Source: Marsupella aquatica (Eukaryota; Marchantiophyta). Taken from it: 64,000 nt of DNA. The DNA is taken from assembly GCA_973895155.1 (NCBI GenBank), contig OZ316891.1:17670001-17734000 (forward strand). The letters are read 5' to 3'. A program made the translations under genes and the position numbers. Under the pieces are notes generated by a model. That model saw only the letters and a list, made by a program, of their open reading frames with translations, did no database searches and was not told where the DNA came from. How positions within the stretch are numbered: the stretch's first letter is position 1; every line of letters starts with the position of its first letter. Positions 53,215 to 63,660 of the stretch are shown piece after piece.

Positions 53215-53531
53215 ATTCAGCGCGATCGCCAGTCTCGATGCACATTAATGCATCGAGGCAGGACGGATTACAGTAACGCGAGCCTACTTACATGTGATTA
53301 CGAGTTTGGGGAGTCAGTGAGGTTTTCGGGCAGCGTGTCCCTTGCCATTCGGTGAGTCAGCGCACCTGTTCCCAAGGGCCAGACCGGGCTGTCCCTATCC
53401 CCTTCGCAAGGCATTCCGGGCCCAGTTCACTCGCCCGCCCGCACCCCAAGTCCTCGTGGGCTGCTACCTTCGACACAGTCGCCCCCCTTGTCCAAGTTGT
53501 ATGTACATGGAATCATACTTTGTCAAAATTT
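53215..53531 (+). repeat. Left terminal inverted repeat, 317 bp
   Basis: It starts ATTCAGCGCGATCGCC and ends TGTCAAAATTT. The outer part contains a hairpin at 53234-53257 with 9-bp arms CTCGATGCA and TGCATCGAG. The inner part is GC-rich and open in several frames, giving identical spurious ORFs at both ends of the element. Confidence 0.97.
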
Positions 53532-53689
53532 ACCATACTCGTATCCAAAATGAGTGAACTTGACACTTTTGCGTAGTTTTGACAATTCCCGCCAGAGTCA
53601 GTTCTCCTGACCTATTGTATCACAGTCTATCGCACTCGTTACTTTTGCCTAGGGCATTGAGCGGTGAGGCGCATCGAGCATCCAAGCGA

Positions 53690-54688
53690 GAGTTCCGATC
53701 TGCAGTGTGCTTCCATTTCTGCAGAGATTGAATTAAGAAGCAAAGTTCGTGGTCAGGGCGATCCGTCAAGATTACAGTAAGGGATTCTTGATTTGGTAAG
53801 GCAATGTCGATGACAACCCTGTTCGATGTGCACAATGCAATAATGAGAGAGGACACTGGTTTTTTGGGTCCATGTAGTGTTGTGGTATTGAACTTTATCG
53901 CCACCAATCCTTTCCCCAAGAAATTTGTGTATCGAGGCTGTACCGAGGTCGTTGCAAGAGGTTTATGTAAAATCTCAATCGAAGGCCCCAGAGTGAACCA
54001 TTGTGAGCACGACGCTTTGCAGAGTGGACATTACAGCAAATTTTTCCGTTTCGAGGTGTTGTTGACTGATGCTACCTTGCATTCGCATTCTGGCAAGCCT
54101 GCTTTGAGAGCTGCAATTTGAGATGCTGCAAGAGATTTAGTGCAACTATCTGCGACTGCTCTAGCTTGTATGGAGCCGATAGATCAATTTCAGGTCATGC
54201 ATGATTCCATCAAGGATGCACCGCTTTGCAATGTGAGGTTTCGAATTAATCGTGGTATTTTGTCTATCCATGAGTTGGAAATTGTTTCTTCAAGCAGTAC
54301 TTTGGCACAATCTCGTCTATGGACCCAGACTCGAACTCCGCGGCAACAAGGATCGCGAGGTCCACACTTGTCGCCCGGCCTACGCGTTTCCAGTCAGGGA
54401 CGCAGCCAATCCAATGCAACTCAATTCAACACCACTGCACCAACATCTGCTACCATAGTGTCATCCCCCGGCCTCCCAGTGCTGACACAGTCACCAGTAA
54501 CCGAATCCAAGGCAGCATCGTATGCCACAACTACATCAAGTGTCGGAGAAGTGTTAGACGTGGTACAAGCTGAACGAGAGAATGAACACACCGAAGACAT
54601 CCAGCAAGGCACCATGTCATCCATTGTTCGACGATTAGCAGAAGCTTTCAGTGCATCCCTAGATGTGTACTCTGGGCGGAAGGGATAG
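53690..54688 (+). pseudogene. RPA1-like OB-fold (ssDNA-binding) gene fragment, disrupted
   Basis: One reading frame (codons starting at positions such as 53804 and 54140) carries sequence like the C-terminal OB-folds of replication protein A large subunits. In order it shows RSVKITVRD, MTTLFDVHNAI, GPCSVVVLNFIATNP, then a Cys-bearing KKFVYRGCTEVVARGLC, YSKFFRFEVLLTDATLH, DAARDLVQLSATALACM and VRFRINRG, then a Ser/Thr-rich tail ending at 54688. The frame is broken by TGA at 53729, 53789 and 54119. The last falls where RPA-type domains often have an aromatic residue, so TGG-to-TGA changes are possible. The N-terminal OB-folds are missing. Either it is a captured host fragment or an element accessory gene that is decaying. 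RPA assignment is by pattern memory only. Confidence 0.55.
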
Positions 54689-55177
54689 TTTAGATTGTTC
54701 TAGGCAAACATACATACATGTAGCCATTTTGGTTTTGCAAGTAGCCTCGGTCGTCTTGCTCTGTTGCAAGTGTTGGCAATATGACAGAACGCTGGACTGA
54801 TGCTTGGGTGATTGACTATGTATGAGGATGAAACAAAACTTTGCATTCTGGAATTTATGCCGACATGGTTTTTATGCTGAAACTCAAAATGAATTCCTCT
54901 GTATAGTGTGGATTGGCGGGTGCGGTTTTATGCATGGCTCCACTTTCATGCCCTGCAGTGTCCGGATCATTGCCATTGCAAGAATGAGCGGTCTATATTG
55001 TGGTCCCACCAAAATGTATATTGTATTGCAACCATTTGTGAAGTGGATATGACATTGCAATGTTTAGTGTAACTCCATGTCACTCTGACTTTGTGAGTAC
55101 AGTGATGTAATTAACTTTCATTCCCGCTATAATTCATTTCACAATTCATATATATTGATTGCAGGTGTGAAGATATA

Positions 55178-57143
55178 ATGCCACGAACAAAGGCCCAGGT
55201 ACTACTCGCTCACGAATTACTTCATGAATTAGAACATGAGTTGAATATTCAGTTACTGACACACCTCGCAGAGTATGAGTAGACTCACGTATTGCATGTG
55301 GTCCCATTTCAGGCTCGTAGTCCGGCAATGTGCGAATCCACTATGCTCCAACGTCGATCATCAGAGGTGGATGGGGATACGGATGTGCCAGTGCTCCCTG
55401 TGGCCATCCTGACCAAACCACGTCAGCGGTTGCTACTCGAGGACCCACCACCGGTCCCACAGGATCAGTCCTTTGAACCCATCGAACCCAACAATAGTGA
55501 GGAGGATGAAACCCAGGTTATGGCAATGATACTGCCGAGTCCTTCCAAAATGGTACCAAGAACAACTACGAAGAGACGAAAGTCGTATGTTGGGAATCAA
55601 TATAAAAAACATCACGTACCCCACACTGCCAACCATGAATCACTTCCAGCCCAAAATAGACCAACCTGCAATGACAGCAACGTTAACCCTCCTGGCCACG
55701 GACCTTCGACTGAGGCAGGGAATTCGGGTGTCGACCGTGGATCTTTGTGCAAGTGTGTCCAAATGCCCGAAGCATGTGCAATATGCAAATCGGTAAGTGA
55801 ACTCAGACCGTGGCAATTTAATTTTGTGTGTGAGTGGCAAGACCTTCGACTCAAATCAAATCCTGCTTTTTTTCTCAACAGGAGTCACAACTGGCATGCG
55901 AAGCTAAAGAGGGAGTGCATTTTTCTCGTCTCGGCATTGGCGCTGTGTGCAAGACATTGCCGTGCAGGAATGTGCGTTTCAATAACCGTCGCACATATGG
56001 CTGCCATGTTTTCAAGAAGCATGGCCTCATCACTGAAGGGACTCCCCGAATCTTCTATACAAAAGACATTGTTCCACTGAATGGTGCAAGGCCAAAGCAA
56101 GCAGGGCTGCAATTGTCGTCCAATTACTATGACGTGAAGGGAACACTACGACAAAGATGGAGCATTGCCAAAAAACGGGTGAAGTACGTACATCAGCCCA
56201 TAAAGGTCGATCATATCCTGCATTATTTTGTCTGTCGTGGCCACCATGTACTGATTGGAAGGAAATGCAATTTGTGGTGTAGGGCTTTGACTCACACCAA
56301 GTACGTCATCCAATTTGAAGACAATCGTATAAGAAATCCCCCGCCCACAGTTCCATCTGAACCTATGTTTATCATGTTCTTTGAGTTAATCATGCCAACA
56401 ATTGGCTTCCAGGTTTGGGATAGTCTTCTCAATGACACTCACTGGGCCTGCTTGCAATCCTTGCTCGCGCAATGCCCACATTCCTCGACCGTAGGTTCCT
56501 GGACCACCACAGCTTTTTCTGATGTGGAGCACATTGCCTATGGGCACTTAGACGACTTTCAACTTGGAAGACTGACCCGACTAGCTACAGTCATGAGGAA
56601 TTTCTTTGAACCAGTTCAACCCTCAATCGATGCTCATTTGATTGATTATGCAATGGCGCAGTCTCGACAATACATGTGCGATGATGCTTTGAATTGGATG
56701 TGTACAAAGCGTGACAGTCTAATGTGGGACGAGGAACACGGATGGGCAATTTATCAGAGTCTGGGGGAAAAGGAGTACAAGGTTTGGAAGGAAGGCAACA
56801 AGGCTCATGCAATTCAGTGTTACATACCCAACATAGTGGCCTCATACAAGACTCATGTGTCTTGTACCGAAGATTTTGCAATGGACCAGGTAAAATGTAT
56901 TTTCACTTTTCACTTTTACAACCTTTCACTGCTGTCCGTGTTTAAGCGTGAATGGTTTACTTTGTGATGTAAATAGTCAAATAACTATATTCAGTAACCA
57001 TTTATGTTTCGCAGGTTTTGCTGGAGGCTGTGTGGATTGACACCTCAGACGAGGAGCCAATAGACGAGTCTGATGCTGATAGAAAGGATCAGGAGCGTTG
57101 TCTTGATGAAGACGCGGCTGAAATGTTCGGAAATGTAGTGTAG
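55178..57143 (+). CDS. Transposon-encoded protein of unknown function, 545 residues
   Basis: I do not recognise this protein. Four exons (55178-55198, 55313-55792, 55882-56889, 57015-57143), all phase 0 with GT-AG borders, give an uninterrupted 545-residue frame starting MPRTKAQ. Residues 1-165 are low complexity and Pro/Ser/Thr-rich, with a basic TTKRRKS patch that could be a nuclear signal. Next come Cys clusters (CKCVQMPEACAIC, then CKTLPCRNVRF and YGCHVFKKH) that may bind zinc. The large exon 3 looks globular, with many aromatic residues (HYFVCRGHHVLIGRKC, FFELIMPTIGFQVWDSLL). The C-terminus is acidic (DTSDEEPIDESD). It lies between the RPA-like fragment and the convergent transposase gene. 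Its intact frame, beside two disrupted ones, suggests function or recent origin. An accessory role like MuDR mudrB is a guess. Confidence 0.7.
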
Positions 57144-57600
57144 TAAGGAGCATGCTACATGTCAGTAGTGTGTATTGGTGCACAGTTTAGGTTACACTAT
57201 CCCAACTTGCGCGGGTTTCAAAAAGTTACGTAGCCAGTGATAGATACACGGATCCATCTGATCTTGTATGGATTCCTCAGTAATAAAGATACCGACGCTC
57301 ACATTCTGAATGCAATTGTGTTTCTCGCCTAGTAACTAAGGCATTTTGAAGGCGCGCATGACCCGGAACTGTAAGGGAAGCCATATTCAATTTCATTCAG
57401 ACCACTAGGAAAACTCATATGTAAAGATGACGTGTGTGTAAATGCTTTGCGAGCATTTAAATTCAGGTCTTACATGCAAACAATCATGCCGACGCTATAT
57501 ATTCATATATGATGCCCACTCTTCAAATACAACCAAGGCGCAAATGACCATAGATTATGCGCGCTGCCAAATAAATGTATGGAATTAATCTTCGATGGCA
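57144..57600. other. Convergent intergenic spacer inside the transposon
   Basis: This lies between the stop codons of the two convergent genes and should hold both polyadenylation regions. AATAAA occurs on the plus strand near 57571. No ORF is present. Confidence 0.5.
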
Positions 57601-60600
57601 CTATTCATCCACGATCGATACTATTGGGTACTCCTTAGGAGCAATTGCTTCTTTGTCGGATGTCAATCCTGACTCAAACGCATGTAAGATTTCGGGGAAA
57701 GTAGGCGACATAGCCCAAGTCTGGCTACAGCCAATGTGGATTTGACCAAGAATGTCCATGTTGGCTGCAGTCGCTGGTGCTTGAAGGACCGCGGATTGAG
57801 AAGCCTGGGTAATTGCGGTGTGCAGCGGGAAGGGTGGCGCTGATCGATTTTTTCGAGTCTTGGCCGCCCTTGATGTGACAGGCTTTGACGATTTTCCATT
57901 CACCTTTGTAGCAGTGTGGTCTGTGATGGTTGTGCACATTTCCCCAAGGGCTTCCATGGATTCCTTATCAAACTTAGCTTGGAATGATAAAGCCTTATCC
58001 TTCCGTTTAATCTGTAGTTTATCAGGGGCGTTGTGCCCACGCACCATATTCCGCGGGTCCTGAGGACGCGGGTCTTCATTCTCTTTGTTGCACATGTCAT
58101 TGCCAACTTTCTCCTTGCGCTTGCGTCTTCCCTTTGCAATCATCAATTTGTCTACCCAACCACGTTTGGGGACGGTAGATCTGTCTACACCCTCATCTGG
58201 AGTAAGCTTTTGAAGACCCGACTCAGGCTGCAGCCTGGCAACATTTTGTTGTGCCTCTCTCACGAACAGAGACTCCATCCAATGCTTCAACTCAATCAAC
58301 CCTTGTTTGGCAAGGGTCGGGTGATATGAAATCTGATTGTAACATCTGGAGATAACCAGTTGGTACTCCTCCAAAGGCGGAGAAAGATCATCAACCTGCG
58401 ATGTGCCTTCAGGCGGTGCCTCCCACATATCCTCTCCATCATACATTAGACTGACATTGCCAACCTGCGTAGGCAAGTCCGAGCCTTCCCCATGCGCTAC
58501 GTTGAAGTGGTGATCAAGCCCACCCGAAAATGACCCCATTTTGGTTCCGAGCTGCTAGAGAATTTCCAACTCTATCATCTTCTTTGTCAGTAGCAGGACT
58601 TTTATCTGCGCATCATGACATGAAAACTAGGTAAGATTGAATCTCAATGAAGTTTGTGCCCGCACTATACATGTACTGTCGCCAAACATATAACGGGACT
58701 TGGTATGAAAATTACCTGGTGCTTGCATGCATTTCCCTGTAATGAATACCCACATGTACATCCGCAACTGTCTTTGTCCCAGTCTGTGACAAGATGTTCC
58801 TTGGTCTGAGGATTGTTCGAGGAGGTGCTACGAACACATGCACATTTGGCCACCCCATAGTTGAATGTCTGGACGTAATCATCTGGGATTGCTTTGGCTC
58901 TATTCAGGGACTTATGCACAAGCTGCTCGATAGTCTTGTTCCTGATACGACCCTGGAACTTTTCTGCAGCAATACACCAATAGTGGTTCTCCAAGACTCT
59001 CATACGACCAAGTAGCCATGGTATTGATCGACCTGTAATGCTGTACCTACCCGCCTTCAACTCCATCTTTAGGGTGTGGTGCCAACGTTCGATACCCCCA
59101 TTTGTATTTTGGTTGGCATGATGGTACCCTCTTAACTTGACTGCCCAGGAGCAAACCTTCTTATGCCACTCTCGTTTGTAGTAAGCAACAAAAATGGGCT
59201 GGCTGTCAACCCACCGATCCATAAATGCTTCTGACTCTTCTGTGATGTCTGTGAAGTAATATGTTAGCCCTGAACATGAGGAGCACATATACAAACCTCA
59301 AAACTTCTGCTCATATGGATCCCATGGCAGCAATAATGAGCAAAGAACTGGCAGGAATGAATTATGCGCAGAGAAAATGAGAAACTCACCAGTCCCTTCA
59401 GAATACATTATTGCTCCCAAATGTGCATTGATTTGGGCTTTGGCAAATGGGCAGAAGACTTTTGTGATTATATTTTTTGTCCAAGCACGTCGAACATGCC
59501 ATGTGCAAAATGTTATGTGCACTTTTGGAAACACCTGTCTGTACACATGCCATGATGTATGGTGTCAAATTGAAGTTGTCAAGTGGTTAGATTGCACAGT
59601 GCTTGAAAGCAAAAACTTACTATACCTGATAGCGGCTTGTTCCTCGTCTGCTACATCGATAATCCAACAATTAGGAGTCCAAGGAACGGGTAAATTGAGA
59701 TGTGCCCTCCTGGCATTCACACAGTCTTTCAAAGCCATCAAGATTTGGCTGACTTGCAGGGCTCCGTAGGTTTGTAGCAGAGCAAATGCAACAGGAATGG
59801 CATTTTGGAATTTGTCAAAGACTACCACCGTGTAAAAGGAGAACTGCAACAAATAAGAAAGAAAGTAATAAGCATGGGTGTAACATTACAAGCTGACAAA
59901 AATTAAATTATGTAATACATAACAAAGAATCACTAAAATTTGCCACGGCAATTTAACACATTCCAATGAGCTTACACCAAAGTGATTGGTGCCGAAAGTT
60001 GCATCAAATGCAACAGGTCCTTCATGACCAAGTTGAGCTAGCTTCTTTTGCTGCTAGGGAGACGACCACATGAGGATGAAAGGCTGGTTTTCCAATTTTA
60101 TCTGTGGCTGATATAACAAAACTTGGTCACCATTTTGAACGACCCACAATTGTATAGCTTGTGCTTCGTCAGAGCAGTAATCCGGTTGCCGACGTCGCAT
60201 AGAATCCCTGACTGTTTGGACATCTCGCGGAGTAAGCTGCATGTCCCTGGACATGATCACATCTGCATCCTCGTCCGGGTGATCTTTCCGCCATCTTGTA
60301 AGAATCTCTTCAAAGTGAGCATCAACAATTGCCTTGGCTGTCAAACCTGCCCTCAGGTACCGTTCTATTTTAGTCCGTAGCTTCAATGAAATTCTGGGGG
60401 CTATGTGTGCATTTGCTTCAAATGCAGTGGGATCCTGCAGGCCATGGCAAACCAAATTCTGTCTGTCCAAATGATCTTTGCGGATCCATCTGATCAATAG
60501 AGCCCCTGGACGATCCTCAAATTTGGTAGAAGTAAATGAACATCTGCATCCACGACGGACAAACATCCCTGCATGCAGGACAGGAAAACAACCCAACAAA

Positions 60601-61352
60601 AAGCGTGTTATAGTGAAACGCTGATGGACAAAAATGAGCAGAATGAAATGAATGAAAAAAGTGGAGTGATTATAATTCAAGTCACCTGTTAATGTTTTTC
60701 TCTTTAGAAAAACGCCTGCCTCCTGTGATTTCAGTTTATCAGGGACCTTCGTTGATTTCCAGCCTCGGTAATCTTCCGGACCAAAGCAGCAGCAATATAA
60801 AGTTGTGGTCTTCACCAAAGGGCCAGTTTTGTAGATTCGGTTCTCCACCATATGTCGGGTGGTGAACTGAGTGTGGAAATTATCTCGCATGTTCTCCCCC
60901 CATATAAAATCTGTAAGCCGAGCCTCAGGAATCCAAGCGTAATCCTCTTTCGATCCAAACCATTGAAGAGCAGTATATTCGAATTCCCCGGGAGGCGGAA
61001 TCTGAATTCTATCACATGTTGAGTAGGTACAGTGGCTTCTGCGTATGGCAGGACATTTCCGTGGAAGGGGGTCGAGCTCAATTTCTGCATCGTCATCGAA
61101 ATTCAGGTCCCGCACATGTTCTTCAATGCCATCCAGTGCATGTTGCACAACATTTTCCGATCTTGCGACCTTAAATTCATGGAGCCCGCTGTCAAATGTG
61201 TGTACCGGCAGAGATTCCCTTCCATTGTTGAAGGCGACCATCCTCTCCTGCAAAAAAGCATCGGACATTGGCATAGGCCCAGTATGGGGTTCAGTGCTTC
61301 CATTGCGCACGACTTCCCGCTGTGCATGTGTTGACGCAGATGTCGTAGACAT
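57601..61352 (-). CDS. MULE transposase with SWIM zinc finger (contains in-frame stop codons)
   Basis: Six exons read on the minus strand: 61352-60686, 60568-59976, 59843-59626, 59538-59390, 59248-58716 and 58605-57601. All phases match, for 1,054 codons before the final stop if internal stops are ignored. The catalytic triad is visible: first Asp in VAFDATFGTN, second in CWIIDVADEE, Glu in NQNTNGGIERWHHTLK. The CxxH of Mutator transposases is at TFCTWHVRRAW, between the second Asp and the Glu. A SWIM finger follows (CGCTCGYSLQGNACKH). The last exon is a basic, Gln/Lys-rich tail of about 310 residues. TAG at 60056-60054 interrupts the frame 13 codons before the DATFGTN block, in a region that otherwise aligns without a gap. 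A second TAG at 58557-58555 would be skipped if the last acceptor is the TAGCAG at 58557-58552. The start at 61352 is a choice; the frame stays open to 61601. Confidence 0.82.
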
Positions 61353-61609
61353 CGATGAAACCAGTCGAGTCTTCTCAAAAGTTAGCACGAGGCAACTGCA
61401 TGCGGCACACAGGGAACACGAATGATAAACTGGAATGAGCCAAACATTCCATTCCTCATGCGGAAATGTGCATGCTGTGGCAGAGAATGTGCAGGAGGCT
61501 ACATTCCACCACCACATGGAACTGTGCAGAGTACACACACGTTCGCTGCCATTCCAATCCCGCTCAAAACAAAGTATACTCATGTTTGAATGCGTACACA
61601 CTGGTGGTC

Positions 61610-61926
61610 AAATTTTGACAAAGTATGATTCCATGTACATACAACTTGGACAAGGGGGGCGACTGTGTCGAAGGTAGCAGCCCACGAGGACTTGGGGTGC
61701 GGGCGGGCGAGTGAACTGGGCCCGGAATGCCTTGCGAAGGGGATAGGGACAGCCCGGTCTGGCCCTTGGGAACAGGTGCGCTGACTCACCGAATGGCAAG
61801 GGACACGCTGCCCGAAAACCTCACTGACTCCCCAAACTCGTAATCACATGTAAGTAGGCTCGCGTTACTGTAATCCGTCCTGCCTCGATGCATTAATGTG
61901 CATCGAGACTGGCGATCGCGCTGAAT
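61610..61926 (-). repeat. Right terminal inverted repeat, 317 bp
   Basis: This is the exact reverse complement of 53215-53531, with the same hairpin at 61884-61907. Confidence 0.97.
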
Positions 61927-61934
61927 TGCTGCTC
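61927..61934. repeat. Target site duplication, right (TGCTGCTC)
   Basis: This matches 53207-53214 exactly and abuts the right inverted repeat. Confidence 0.9.
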
Positions 61935-62182
61935 TTTCTTTCAGTTTTCATGTAATCAAAGCAAGCTCTTTCGTCATGGATCAGGTTACAGGTTTTTATC
62001 TATACAAGGCAGCTCCACTATCCATCTTTAGGTCATAAATAGAGATTACGCCCCTAATCAAAGATTTCATTCTTGATTAATAAAATTCTTAAAGAATTGG
62101 ACACTGTAGGTTTGAGATATATTTATGTGGTATAATGATCACTTATTGACAATCCGTATACATAGCCTGACACCCTCTTCTG

Positions 62183-62258
62183 GGGCATAGTGGGCTATAA
62201 TGTCCCCAGACAAGGGCTTTGGCCTAAGGTTAGAGGGGCTGTTAATGTCCCATATTGC
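62183..62258. repeat. Short palindromic (foldback) element, copy 3
   Basis: The ends GGGGCATAGTGGGCTATAATG and GGGGCTGTTAATGTCCCATAT are imperfect reverse complements around the centre ACAAGGGCTTTGGCCTAAGG. It is related to copies at 48161 and 52635. Confidence 0.72.
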
Positions 62259-63476
62259 CTTGCTAACAAGGAATAAATGCACTTTCATCAGTGAAGTATG
62301 TGTCACACTTATTGCACTTAGTCATTTCTCTTTGTAATGTGCAAGACATTTACGAAGAAGAATGCACAGTCAAGATCTGGGTCAGTTAATTCTGAAAATT
62401 CTCCTTTATTTGTACTGAACTTAGAAAAAATTAAAACTCTCTCCAAGAATTTAAGTGTATTAATATTTTATGAAGATATTAGGGTGACAGTATATCAAAA
62501 ATCGGGCCACAGATATTATCTTGCAGGCACAATGCCCTACAAACAGGACTTTATTATCTAAGGCTCTTTTCTTCATGTACCCACACCACCAAAGCAAATG
62601 AAGATGTTGCTGTTTACCAGGAGAGAAGTACTTTACAGTGATGATTTTACCAATTACCAAGGGACAAATAGAGAACAAATCTAAAAAATACACACCTATA
62701 GCCACCACTGATGGGAGTTTTGTTTAGTGAAGTATAGAAAAATACCACTGAAAACTGTTCTCTGAATACTTGTTTTTGGAAATGATCCAAATAAAATATA
62801 AATCACACTGCCAAAAAGACAGTAATGCCAAACGGGAGACATGATCCCAAGGCAAAAGAACCCAATAAAGTGGGGGAGGTGGGAAGGAGACCATCAAAAG
62901 GCCTAAAGTCTTTGACATCCAGATACACTTCCGATGAGCATATGTTGCATGCGGGCCATCATACTTAATATAGAGTATTGGTGAACTGTTTCTTTTTGCT
63001 TCTGAAAAATCATTTGAATGTCAATTAAAAAATCACACAATGAAAGAGGAATATTGCTGAAGCTTGTAAGTGCAAGTTGTGACCTGTTTCCAAATGTAGG
63101 TTTTGGTAGGATGAACCTCTATCCCAATCACCCTGAACTTGAAAGTTTTCAAGATTGGACTATACGAATGTATCTTTTAGTTACTATCTTTAAGTATATA
63201 ACACACTGCCAAAGGGAGACATGATCTTAAATGGCAATGCAGCCCAATGAAGAGAAGAGTCCAATCCTTACCTGTTTCACAGAAAAGGTAGAGGTGAGAT
63301 TTTGCATGATTCCTGGGTTGGCTGGATTGACCTGAAAGTCTAGATCAATGTGGTCTATATAGTCTAAAAGATATGAACAGAAATGCTGCTCGGAGATCTC
63401 TTTTAAGGAACATGTTTAATTATGGAAGAAGTTCATGTCATCTACATGACATATAGGTTGCACATACACATAGTTG

Positions 63477-63660
63477 CACAACATACATTGTCTGTCACCC
63501 ACATCCAAACATAATCATAATTCTACAACACAAACATAAGAGAATGAAGTACAAATGAAATACATGTTCGCACATGCCCAAAATGGGGCCCAAAACCCAC
63601 AATAAATCTTCAATAGTGCAAATAAAATAACAATCAGTGCCGATCCAACAATGATCATGC
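63477..63660 (+). repeat. Dispersed repeat, copy 2 (relative at 29731-29860)
   Basis: A diverged same-orientation relative of 29731-29860, with the same order of shared blocks and some extra sequence (ATGGGGCCCAAAACC). Confidence 0.6.

Larger units (their letters stand above)
53215..61926. mobile_element. Complete Mutator-like (MULE) DNA transposon, 8,712 bp, three coding units
   Basis: It is bounded by 317-bp terminal inverted repeats (53215-53531 and 61610-61926), identical at every base when compared line by line, and by the 8-bp duplication TGCTGCTC. The minus-strand gene encodes a DDE transposase with a SWIM zinc finger, which defines the Mutator superfamily. On the plus strand are a disrupted RPA-like OB-fold gene and an intact spliced ORF of unknown function, convergent with the transposase. 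Terminal repeat identity means insertion was recent. Mutator elements more often give 9-bp duplications, so the 8-bp size is slightly unusual. Confidence 0.93.

Noticed and set aside
53352-53576. ORF of 74 codons identical to one at 61580-61789 on the other strand
   Set aside because: Both lie in the 317-bp terminal inverted repeats. The identity comes from the DNA repeat and there is no sign of a conserved protein.
57818-58329. Plus-strand ORFs of 81 and 98 codons inside the transposon
   Set aside because: Antisense shadows of the last transposase exon.
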